NCBI GenBank assembly: GCA_020249025.1
Contig: JADCGM010000335.1
Coordinates: 1-11,274 of the forward strand
Length of the DNA: 11,274 bases
DNA from: Alphaproteobacteria bacterium
Lineage (GTDB): Bacteria; Pseudomonadota; Alphaproteobacteria; Sphingomonadales; Sphingomonadaceae
Reading direction: 5' to 3'
Positions 1 to 6,145 of the stretch are shown piece by piece. The notes beneath the pieces were generated by a model, which did no database searches, had not been told where the DNA came from, and was given only the letters and a program-made list of their open reading frames with translations. Positions within the stretch are counted from its first letter, which is position 1. Each line of letters begins with the position of its first letter. Both the position numbers and the translations under genes were made by a program.

Positions 1-3000
1 CATCGCGTTCGGCGACGGGTATGTCCGTCTTGCAATGCTTTAGCAGTCGTGACCGCAGTGATGAAAAATCTAGGTCCGGCCAGCTTCGAAATGCTGGGAG
101 TGTGGGAACAACCGGGCTCAGATCGCCAAGTCGGTTCTTCACACGTTCACGAAGGATCTCTAGGTCGTCTGCGCACTTTTGGAGGCGTTCGGCTACAAGT
201 CCGAGTTCGCTCCATCCACCGTTTGTAGAGGGCAGTGGAACTCGAGAAACATACTGCTCTCGCAGTTCCAATCGCCACATTCCCCCTCTCAGGGGAGACG
301 CTTCACCAAAAAGGAAAAGCCAGCTTACTTTTGACCCAAGAAACCCTTGGAGTTCAGGATGGCCTGCGGGGATGAAGAATACCTTGTTCGAAAGGTAGCT
401 CCCCGACCGATCCAGACAGAACTTCGGACCTTGGCTCATTTCCGGGTAGATGATCTTGGGGTGTGCAAACCTGCGTTCGTATGCCGCCTGCGCCTGCTGC
501 AACTCCCACCAGTTCTGCTTCGTCGCACGAGCCTCCAGCCGGTCTCGGAAGGGCAAGAGCCAATCGCGCACCGCGGGGTAATCGTTGATGTCGACACGGT
601 TCTTCGGCGTGTAAATCAGCCAAAGGTCGTCACTCTCGACATGCCATCGCTTGAGGTTTTCACCGATCAGGAAAGGCTTCAACAGGTCGGCTGATTTGGC
701 GTCAGCCGCGATCAGGGCATCGCGCGTCGCGCGGTCGAGGACGAAGGCTTCGTTGAGCCCGGTCACGATACCCCTCAGCGGCGGACCGTAGACCTCGGCC
801 AAAGTCTTACGGCCTTCTGTCATCTTCGTGCGGATCGCGGTCAGCCGGTCGCCTTCGAACCGCCAAGAGCCCGCTGTCAGTCGCGCTTGGGGCATTGCCT
901 CTGCTTGGGCCTCAAAGACCTTCCCGAGATCTTGCGGAATCGACTTCACGTTGAGGAAGCGCAGGTTGGCTTCGCCCCCAGTTCCCTTCCGGAGGGTCAG
1001 GATTGCCGGATAGGTTGTGACGCCCTCGAAGATCTGCAGGTCGCCGAAGTCGACGACTGCCTCGAGCGCGGCCTTGTCGCCCAAGAACCGCCGGAGCGGG
1101 GCACCGGAGCCCGTGCGGAAGAAGGTCGACGACGATATGTAGCCGAGGCGGCCACCAGGCTTCAGGAGCCGCACACCAAGCTCGAAGAAGTAGGCATAGA
1201 GATCGGCACGATCGGAGACGACCTCGTAGCGCTTCTCGAGATACGGCTTGATTGGCTTCAGGAGCTCCATGCGCACGTAGGGCGGGTTGCCGAGCACAAT
1301 GTCGAACCCACCTTCGCCGACGCCACCCGCGTCGGGGTCGCCGAGGATCTTCGGGAACTCGCGCTTCCATTCGAAGGCGCGGCTGTGGAAGTCCCCGCTC
1401 TCGATAAGGCTGTTGCCGACGCGGATGTTATCATCGAGGCTCTCAAGCGCGCGGCCGCGCTTGGCTGTTTTCAGCCAGAGCGCCAGCTTGGTGATCTCGA
1501 CCGACTCCGCGTTGACGTCGACCCCGAACAGATTGCCGGTGATGATCTCGACATCGGCGTTAGCCGCCGCGTGCACCAGAAGCCCCGGCTCAAGTTCGCC
1601 GAGCCGTGAGCGCACACGATCCTGCTCTGCCTTCAGGAAGTCGAAGGCGGCGATGAGGAAGGCGCCGCTTCCGCACGCAGGGTCCACGACCCGCAAGGCG
1701 GTCAGGCGGTCGAGATAGGCCCGCCAATACGCAAGCTCTGATGTCTTTGTTCGCCAGCGGATGTCGCCCTCGGGCGTCGTGCCGTTGGCATGCTCGGCTA
1801 ACAGTGCAGCGCGAGCCTCATCGAGATGCGCGCCGATCGTTCGCTCGACAATGAAGCGCGTGACGAACTCAGGCGTGTAGACCACACCGAAGCGCTTGCG
1901 GGTGCCGGTCTTCGGTGGCTCTTCGCCCCGAGCTTCGGCCTGGAGCGCCTCGATATCGGAAATCGACTGCTCGAAGATGTGGCCGAGGATCGTGACCGAG
2001 ACTTGGCTCTTGTAGTCGTAGCGGCTGAGGTCAGCGAAGCGGACGACGAGTTCGTCGGGGAGGTCGAGCCCGTCGAGCACCGGATCCGGAGCGAACAGGC
2101 CTCCATTGTAGGGCGGGATGTTGAGGCCGGCGCTGCCCTTGTCGACGGCGTCGAACAGTCGACGAACCGTCAGCCACTTGGGGCGAGGCTCATAGGGGTC
2201 CTCGAAGGTGACTGCCCGCCTGATGCTGTCATCGGGGATGAGAACCGTGTCTTCGGCGAAGGCGATAAAGATCAGCCGGTCGAGAAGCTTCTGGACGACG
2301 GCGATCCGGGCCTCTGCGTCGATCGCCGGCCGCTCATGCCTGACGAACAGCAGGAGGTCGTCGCGAAGCTGGCGGTAGTCGCGGTAGAGGCTGTCGGTGA
2401 TGTCTCGATCTTCGGCTGCACTGCGTGCGAGGAGATCGGCCGTCGCGCCGCTCAGCAAGTTGTCGGAGTGGAGGACGAGCTGGAGGTGCCGGACCGCATC
2501 CGGGTCGTTCAAACGGGCTAGATCGAATTCTTCGTAGTTTTGGCGACCGTGGCCGATGGCGTAGAGCCGCAAGAACCGCATGTTCGAGACGAGCACCCAG
2601 GAGGCGCCGACCGCGTCGTTGGCGTAGTCCCAAGCCTGCTGAACGGGCGTCTTTGCGCGTCCAGGCATGATCGCATCGAGCGCGACCTTTGGCCCCTTGA
2701 GCTCAAACGGCGCTGCAATGCGCGCTTCAGCACTCGAGAAGCGTCCGAGGGCGACATCGACGATGCCGGGGCCGACCGGCAGCTTCACGGCCATTGTGCC
2801 CGCCGCATCGCCCGCGCGAGCAGTGAAGCCCAGCACGCCCTGGACGATCAAGCGATTGAACTCCTGTTCGAGCTGAGATTCGTTCTGGCCGCCGAAGCCA
2901 TCGACTGCACGCTGCGCCCAGTCGGCGGCCGCTTGCAGTTCGGGGTCGGTCGGCTGGCGAGTGCTGGACGCAAGTGCAGCCGTGAGTGTTTTTGGATTGA

Positions 3001-3010
3001 ACAGGGGCAT
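1..3010 (-). CDS. Type IIG restriction-modification enzyme (Eco57I/MmeI-like), C-terminus beyond the window
   Basis: The minus-strand frame is open from a stop at 3152-3154 to the left edge, giving about 1003 codons from the ATG at 3010. Such enzymes combine an adenine-N6 methyltransferase, a nuclease and a target-recognition domain in one chain. Residues about 45-150 carry a PD-(D/E)xK nuclease core: D85, then E103-L-K105 in PFELKG, then QxxxY (Q125/Y129). The methyltransferase has motif I DPACGSG (443-449) and the catalytic motif NPPY (575-578), with a motif X-like stretch FGVVYTPEF near 374-382. The rest, past about residue 700, resembles a TaqI-like specificity domain. The usual family length is about 900-1100 residues, so only a short tail is likely missing. 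In-frame ATGs at 3052, 3064, 3112 and 3148 are possible starts; I chose 3010 because MPLFNPKTL looks like a natural N-terminus. No strong ribosome binding site precedes it. No separate methylase or specificity gene is visible, fitting a stand-alone enzyme. Confidence 0.9.
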   Translation of the reverse strand, partial: MPLFNPKTLTAALASSTRQPTDPELQAAADWAQRAVDGFGGQNESQLEQEFNRLIVQGVLGFTARAGDAAGTMAVKLPVGPGIVDVALGRFSSAEARIAAPFELKGPKVALDAIMPGRAKTPVQQAWDYANDAVGASWVLVSNMRFLRLYAIGHGRQNYEEFDLARLNDPDAVRHLQLVLHSDNLLSGATADLLARSAAEDRDITDSLYRDYRQLRDDLLLFVRHERPAIDAEARIAVVQKLLDRLIFIAFAEDTVLIPDDSIRRAVTFEDPYEPRPKWLTVRRLFDAVDKGSAGLNIPPYNGGLFAPDPVLDGLDLPDELVVRFADLSRYDYKSQVSVTILGHIFEQSISDIEALQAEARGEEPPKTGTRKRFGVVYTPEFVTRFIVERTIGAHLDEARAALLAEHANGTTPEGDIRWRTKTSELAYWRAYLDRLTALRVVDPACGSGAFLIAAFDFLKAEQDRVRSRLGELEPGLLVHAAANADVEIITGNLFGVDVNAESVEITKLALWLKTAKRGRALESLDDNIRVGNSLIESGDFHSRAFEWKREFPKILGDPDAGGVGEGGFDIVLGNPPYVRMELLKPIKPYLEKRYEVVSDRADLYAYFFELGVRLLKPGGRLGYISSSTFFRTGSGAPLRRFLGDKAALEAVVDFGDLQIFEGVTTYPAILTLRKGTGGEANLRFLNVKSIPQDLGKVFEAQAEAMPQARLTAGSWRFEGDRLTAIRTKMTEGRKTLAEVYGPPLRGIVTGLNEAFVLDRATRDALIAADAKSADLLKPFLIGENLKRWHVESDDLWLIYTPKNRVDINDYPAVRDWLLPFRDRLEARATKQNWWELQQAQAAYERRFAHPKIIYPEMSQGPKFCLDRSGSYLSNKVFFIPAGHPELQGFLGSKVSWLFLFGEASPLRGGMWRLELREQYVSRVPLPSTNGGWSELGLVAERLQKCADDLEILRERVKNRLGDLSPVVPTLPAFRSWPDLDFSSLRSRLLKHCKTDIPVAERD

Positions 3011-3225
3011 TGCCAGACAGCTTATCAGTCCAATTGCACCGGATGCCAGCATCAGGCTGGGCATTGGGCCAATCTTTTCAGGTTCAGGCTGCGGCTGCCC
3101 TATCGATCTCATCAACGCTGGCGTGCGAGGTCGACAACGGCGCTCCATCCATCACATGATCATGCTCGATTCGGTTGCGTGGCGGACTGGCAAGCTCTGA
3201 TGGCAGAGCATGAGGGGACACGTCG
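3011..3225. promoter_or_regulatory. Divergent intergenic region between the R-M gene and the MBL gene
   Basis: This 215-bp gap separates two divergently transcribed genes, so both promoters should lie here. A perfect 10-bp palindrome, CATGATCATG, sits at 3155-3164. A good ribosome binding site (GAGGGGAC, ending about 6 bases before the ATG at 3226) serves the plus-strand gene. I see no convincing -35/-10 pair and no controller-protein gene. If the R-M gene starts at one of the upstream ATGs, part of this gap is coding. Confidence 0.4.
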
Positions 3226-4494
3226 ATGAACCGCGCATCCGTTCTTGCGGCGCTGGCCGTTGCAGTGGCGTCGCCGAGCCTTGCATGGGCCCAAACCGTC
3301 GCGCCAGTCGAGCAGGCAACGAAGTCTGTCGTTATCCGGTCAATGCCGACGGTCCGTTCGACGCCGCTCGGAGGCTTCGATAAGGGCAAGACGCTGAAGC
3401 AGCTGGACGAGGCCAACGGCTGGCGACGGGTCGAGCTTCCCGACGGGCGGATTGGCTACGTCAGCTCGGAATGGACACGGCTCCTCGACGCTGGTGCAGC
3501 ACCATCAGGCACCTTCAAGCTCCACGTCATCGACGTTGGGACGGGTCTGGCGGTCTTTGTCGAGGGTCGGGACTTCTCACTGCTATTCGACGCCGGCAGC
3601 CAGGATGACCTCGGCAAGGGCAATGAGAACCGCGTCGTCGCCTATATCCGCACGGTGCGGCCGGACCTTACCACACTCGACCACGTCATCCTCAGCCATC
3701 CTCATAAGGATCACCTTGAGCTGATGCCTGAGGTCTTCGACAAGTTCGCCGTCAAGAACGTCTGGAACTCAGGCGCCGTCAACAAGACCGCAGGCTATTG
3801 CCGCTTCCTGAAGAAGATCGCGGCGGAAACTGGCGTCCGCTACCGCGACGCGATCGACGGCACGGCGCCCTATGTCGTCACCTTCACGGGTTCGAGCTGC
3901 TCAGGGCCGGTCCAAGTCCAGCGCTTTGCGACGATGAACGCCAGCCCAGTCGCGCTCGGCACAGGGGCGAGCATGACGATGCTTTACCGCGATGCCAGCA
4001 AGCACGACGACCCGAACGAGAACTCGATCGTCACCAGCCTTGTGCTGGGCAACATCCGGGTGCTGCTCGCTGGTGACGCAGAAGGGGGCGAGCGCAGGAG
4101 CCCTTCCGAACCTCCTGATGCTGGTTCGGTTGAGGCAAAGCTTCTTCAGTGCTGCAAGACTGATCTCAAGGCCGACATCCTCGTCGTGGGCCACCACGGC
4201 AGCCGGACATCGTCTCGCACTGCCTTTCTCGACGCGGTCGGCGCGAAGACATTCGTGATCTCGTCTGGTCCTTTTCCCTACAAGTCGGTCGTGTTGCCTG
4301 ACGCGGACGTCGTGCAAGAACTCGCCCGGCGGGGCACCGTATATCGAACCGATGTCGACGATGCCGGATGTGCCGTCAAAGCCTCCAAGGTTGGATCCGA
4401 TGCGGATGAGAATCCGGGGGGCTGCAGCAATGTGCTAATCACGGTCCGCCCCGACGGATCAAACAGCGCGGCCTACAATCCGGTCACCGACTGA
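3226..4494 (+). CDS. Exported SH3-domain/ComEC-like metallo-beta-lactamase-fold hydrolase
   Basis: This is a 422-residue protein. Residues 1-23 form a signal peptide (charged start, Ala/Val-rich core, AWA-Q cleavage site), so it should act in the periplasm or outside the cell. Residues about 33-86 resemble a bacterial SH3 domain (RSMPTVRSTPLG, then GWRRVELPDGRIGYV). From about 97 it is an MBL-fold hydrolase of the ComEC/Rec2 type: the metal motif HPHKDH (H158, H160, D162, H163), PNENSIV (263-269), AGD (D284) and GHHGS (322-326). In ComEC this domain is thought to process incoming DNA; the substrate here is unknown. SH3 domains of this kind often bind cell-wall peptides, which would tether it. 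The start is supported by a Shine-Dalgarno sequence just upstream. It diverges from the restriction gene. Nothing looks truncated and all expected metal ligands are present. The fold is secure; the biological role is not. Confidence 0.88.
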   Translation: MNRASVLAALAVAVASPSLAWAQTVAPVEQATKSVVIRSMPTVRSTPLGGFDKGKTLKQLDEANGWRRVELPDGRIGYVSSEWTRLLDAGAAPSGTFKLHVIDVGTGLAVFVEGRDFSLLFDAGSQDDLGKGNENRVVAYIRTVRPDLTTLDHVILSHPHKDHLELMPEVFDKFAVKNVWNSGAVNKTAGYCRFLKKIAAETGVRYRDAIDGTAPYVVTFTGSSCSGPVQVQRFATMNASPVALGTGASMTMLYRDASKHDDPNENSIVTSLVLGNIRVLLAGDAEGGERRSPSEPPDAGSVEAKLLQCCKTDLKADILVVGHHGSRTSSRTAFLDAVGAKTFVISSGPFPYKSVVLPDADVVQELARRGTVYRTDVDDAGCAVKASKVGSDADENPGGCSNVLITVRPDGSNSAAYNPVTD

Positions 4495-4508
4495 TCATCG
4501 AGCCACGT

Positions 4509-4766
4509 TCAGAAGCTATCCGGCCGCTGCGCCTGTCCGACGGGCTCAGCGGAATGAGTAGGATCAACACCCCCGATGCTAATCTGAAAGGCGGCATCCA
4601 TGTAGACAGGCTGGCTGTTACGACCTTTGACGGTGTCGCCGGCGAACTCCTCCATTGCGTCGCGGACTTCGAGACCGGTCTCGGCTATGTAGTCTTTGGC
4701 AGCTCCAATCGCGATCGGGCGTCGCGCGAGCCCCGGCTGGGGCCGCGGACTGCACAGTGCATCGCG
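4509..4766 (-). pseudogene. C-terminal remnant of an unidentified protein, possibly caspase-like
   Basis: The minus-strand frame between stops at 4767-4769 and 4509-4511 encodes 85 residues. The last 68 or so look like a natural protein end: an amphipathic helix (AKDYIAETGLEVRDAMEEF) followed by VKGRNSQPVYMD and a short tail. There is no good start, and the upstream portion (RDALCSPRPQ...) reads like unrelated sequence. I therefore take it as the 3' end of a gene whose 5' part has been lost. A helix followed by an 'xNSQPVYMD'-like stretch recalls the end of bacterial caspase-family (peptidase C14) proteins, but this is only a resemblance and no catalytic residues are present. It converges on the MBL gene, with 14 bases between the stop codons. 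Confidence 0.4.
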
Positions 4767-5103
4767 TCACAAGTGCGCAATCGGATGGCCCTGCCGCAGG
4801 CAGGTTCTGAACCGCTGACTCACTCAAAGCCTAGTTGACCCAGCGTCGATGCCGCATCAATCTGCTGCCATTCGGTGGCCGAAACGCTTGAAACGCCGGC
4901 GCCTGAGGTTGCCCGGGCGGTCTCCCCAGTCGCAACGCCATAGGGGGGCGCCGAAGGCGTGATGAATTTGCACTCACAGATCGAAAGGGGAAGAAAAGAC
5001 GAGTCTTTTCTTCCCCTATTCCCCTAAACGGCGGAAACGTCGGCTAAGGACACCCTTCCCTTCCGCTCGCACGGGTGCCAGTGCGCTCCTTCAAGTCGCT
5101 CGC
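4767..5103. other. Gene-poor stretch in island debris
   Basis: No confident gene lies here. It holds the perfect inverted repeat at 4986-5017, annotated separately. On the minus strand a frame is open from about 5023 to a stop at 4820-4822 (67 codons). Its end reads plausibly as protein (ATEWQQIDAASTLGQLGFE), but there is no ATG start and it runs through the hairpin. It could be another 3' gene remnant or chance. Confidence 0.35.
4986..5017. repeat. Perfect 15-bp inverted repeat, possible bidirectional terminator
   Basis: Arms AGGGGAAGAAAAGAC (4986-5000) and its exact reverse complement (5003-5017) are separated by two bases. As RNA it would form a long hairpin with a small loop. The base composition (GGGG at the foot, A/T-rich upper stem) and the gene-poor setting fit a transcription terminator or attenuator, but no T-run follows on either strand. 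A transposon-end or recombination-related origin is also possible. Confidence 0.6.
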
Positions 5104-5511
5104 ATGTCCCATGCCCGTCATCCTGTTGCGTCAGTTCGCCTGATCCTAACCTGTCGCGTCGCGGGCATGGGCTGGAAGCTGATCGAACGCCAGACCGGGG
5201 TTCCGGGTAAGACGGTCCGAAACATCTGGAAGCGTGCGGAGGCGCATGCCGCGCCTGGCGAGCTGGCCAATATCGCGCTCCTCGGCGATGCACGCATCGA
5301 CACGCTGGCGTATGGTGGTCCGCGGGTCACGCCGCTCGACGTGTTCGTCGCACAGCGACTCCCGGATCAGTTCGATAACATCGCCAATCTAAGTGACTTG
5401 GAGCGCGAAGCGCAGCTTGGCCGGAGCCGTTCACAGCTCAGCGCGATCCGCAAGCCGCTCACCGCCGACTTTGCGTTGCCGGCACGCTTCTTGGGAAGGC
5501 CTCGCGTTTGA
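5104..5511 (+). CDS. Hypothetical small protein with a helix-turn-helix-like segment
   Basis: This 135-codon frame is tentative. Residues about 20-47 read as a helix-turn-helix (GWKLIERQTGVPGKTVRNIW), as found in small regulators and at the front of transposases. Codon use in the first two thirds looks coding, with GC-rich third positions. Against it, no ribosome binding site precedes the ATG, the remainder matches nothing I recognise, and the last 53 bases overlap the opposite-strand truncated gene at 5459-5692. It could be a real small DNA-binding protein, a transposase or regulator remnant, or a chance frame in recombined DNA. Confidence 0.3.
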   Translation: MSHARHPVASVRLILTCRVAGMGWKLIERQTGVPGKTVRNIWKRAEAHAAPGELANIALLGDARIDTLAYGGPRVTPLDVFVAQRLPDQFDNIANLSDLEREAQLGRSRSQLSAIRKPLTADFALPARFLGRPRV

Positions 5512-5692
5512 TCTCCACGAGAAGTTGAAACGAGCGCTCAGCGACCGCAACGTCGATAACGGCGTCGATACGGCTCGAGCCACCTGCAGGATGACGTTGT
5601 GAAATTGCCGCCTGCCCGCCGGGGAGGGATTGGACGAGCTCTATGACGCCATTAAGCAGGGTCTGTTCGTCTTGATCTTCGAAAATGTGCAT
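5459..5692 (-). pseudogene. 3'-truncated gene with PD-(D/E)xK-like core (type IV antitoxin/AbiEi-like N-terminus)
   Basis: This frame gives 77 residues. It starts convincingly (MHIFEDQDEQTLLNGVIELV) and contains a restriction-endonuclease-like core: IDAVIDVAV followed by LVEIKREAFPR, the D...ExK pattern. Proteins with this N-terminus that I know of continue for 200 or more residues with a winged helix, and are often annotated as AbiEi-family antitoxin-like or winged-helix proteins. Here the sequence departs right after AFPR and stops about ten residues later, with no continuation visible in the other minus-strand frames to 5104. I infer a 5' gene fragment cut by recombination near 5490. Five ATATTC/GAATAT boxes lie upstream, and the start codon is inside one of them, suggesting the control region survived the loss of the gene. 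The family assignment is tentative; the truncation is more secure. Confidence 0.5.
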
Positions 5693-5784
5693 ATTCGCTG
5701 CCCAGTGAATATGGGCCTCCTATCGTATATTCGGCGGAAAGTCCATATTCACTGATCATCAAAGCAATCCCAAATGTCGAATAT
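5690..5784 (-). promoter_or_regulatory. Operator-like cluster of ATATTC/GAATAT boxes
   Basis: Copies of the hexamer occur at 5691-5696, 5707-5712 (inverted), 5727-5732, 5745-5750 and 5779-5784 (inverted). The second and fourth are part of a perfect 12-bp inverted repeat, CAGTGAATATGG (5703-5714) and its complement (5743-5754). The cluster sits directly upstream of, and over, the ATG of the truncated gene ending at 5692. GGAGG on the minus strand near 5716-5720 is too far from that ATG for an ordinary ribosome binding site. Autoregulation through inverted repeats is known for AbiE-type systems, so an operator is a reasonable reading. Confidence 0.5.
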
Positions 5785-5991
5785 GAGCCCGAGTGCTCGG
5801 TCCGCCCGGTCCGATGGGACCGTGAGCAAACGATCATCTCCTTGAGTTCCGCGTCACACGGGTCTCCACCGCGCCACGACCTCCGGTAAAACTCCGGTAA
5901 CGAATGCCGATGTTGCTAGTATGTTCGCGCATTTTCGGCTACAGTTTCTCGTCTCTCCGAGGGCATTTGTCTCGGGAAATGGCATGAGGGT
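5785..5991. other. Island end, no gene seen
   Basis: This stretch contains the tandem CTCCGGTAA repeat and leads into the tRNA fragment. A minus-strand frame (5854-6042) begins with MVGAARIELATPAMSTQ, but that peptide is just the reverse strand of the tRNA 3' end and I do not count it as a gene. Confidence 0.45.
5881..5900. repeat. Tandem CTCCGGTAA repeat, possible recombinase arm site
   Basis: CTCCGGTAA occurs at 5881-5889 and 5892-5900, one helical turn (11 bp) apart, about 90 bases inside the tRNA core. Tyrosine recombinases commonly bind short direct repeats (arm sites) at such distances. The position supports that role; the sequence alone does not prove it. Confidence 0.35.
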
Positions 5992-6041
5992 CTGTGTTGA
6001 CATCGCAGGGGTCGCAAGTTCAATCCTTGCCGCGCCCACCA
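5992..6041 (+). tRNA. 3' half of tRNA-Val(GAC): attachment site at the island-chromosome junction
   Basis: The anticodon arm is CTGTG-TTGACAT-CGCAG (5992-6008; one G-T pair, anticodon GAC, T33 and A37 correct). A 5-base variable loop GGGTC follows, then a perfect T arm GCAAG-TTCAATC-CTTGC (6014-6030), the 3' acceptor strand CGCGCCC (6031-6037), A, and an encoded CCA (6039-6041). A complete gene would need a 5' GGGCGCG strand and a D arm of the GCTC...GAGC type. The upstream DNA offers only GGGCATT at 5961-5967, with two mismatched positions and an over-long D region. It is therefore a 3' half left by integration of an element, with the functional tRNA expected at the island's other end. TTTTCCCC just after CCA may be the original tRNA terminator. 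Confidence 0.75.
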
Positions 6042-6145
6042 TTTTCCCCTCGATCTTGATCTGTCATCCGCGCCGGACCGGCCCCGTATCTTCGTGATGC
6101 GATGATGTGCGACGCCGGGCTCCGCGGCCGTCTGGCGTCCGAACC

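Larger units (their letters stand above)
1..6041. mobile_element. Terminal part of a genomic island in tRNA-Val(GAC)
   Basis: I infer this unit from its right boundary: the 3' half of a tRNA-Val(GAC) gene (5992-6041) without its 5' half, which is what an integrated element leaves at the end distal to the intact tRNA. The content fits an island: a Type IIG restriction-modification gene, an exported metallo-hydrolase, two broken genes, operator-like repeats and a tandem repeat close to the junction. By eye, 5650-5990 is visibly less GC-rich than the kup region to the right. No integrase is seen; the model puts it beyond the left edge, next to the complete tRNA. The left boundary is outside the window. 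Confidence 0.6.

Noticed and set aside
887..2521. Plus-strand frames of 231-240 codons opposite the R-M gene
   Set aside because: The minus strand encodes a continuous enzyme with the expected motifs in order, so these are complementary-strand artefacts.
4554..4838. Plus-strand 94-codon ORF
   Set aside because: It has no ribosome binding site and lies opposite the better minus-strand remnant at 4509-4766.
5854..6042. Minus-strand ORF beginning MVGAARIELATPAMSTQ
   Set aside because: The conserved-looking start is only the reverse translation of the tRNA T arm and acceptor. Such ORFs are common false calls at tRNA ends.
6111..6139. GACGCC...GGCGTC hairpin just after the stop of the fusion regulator as its terminator
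   Set aside because: On the transcribed (minus) strand only six pairs form before A-C mismatches, the loop is large and there is no T-run.
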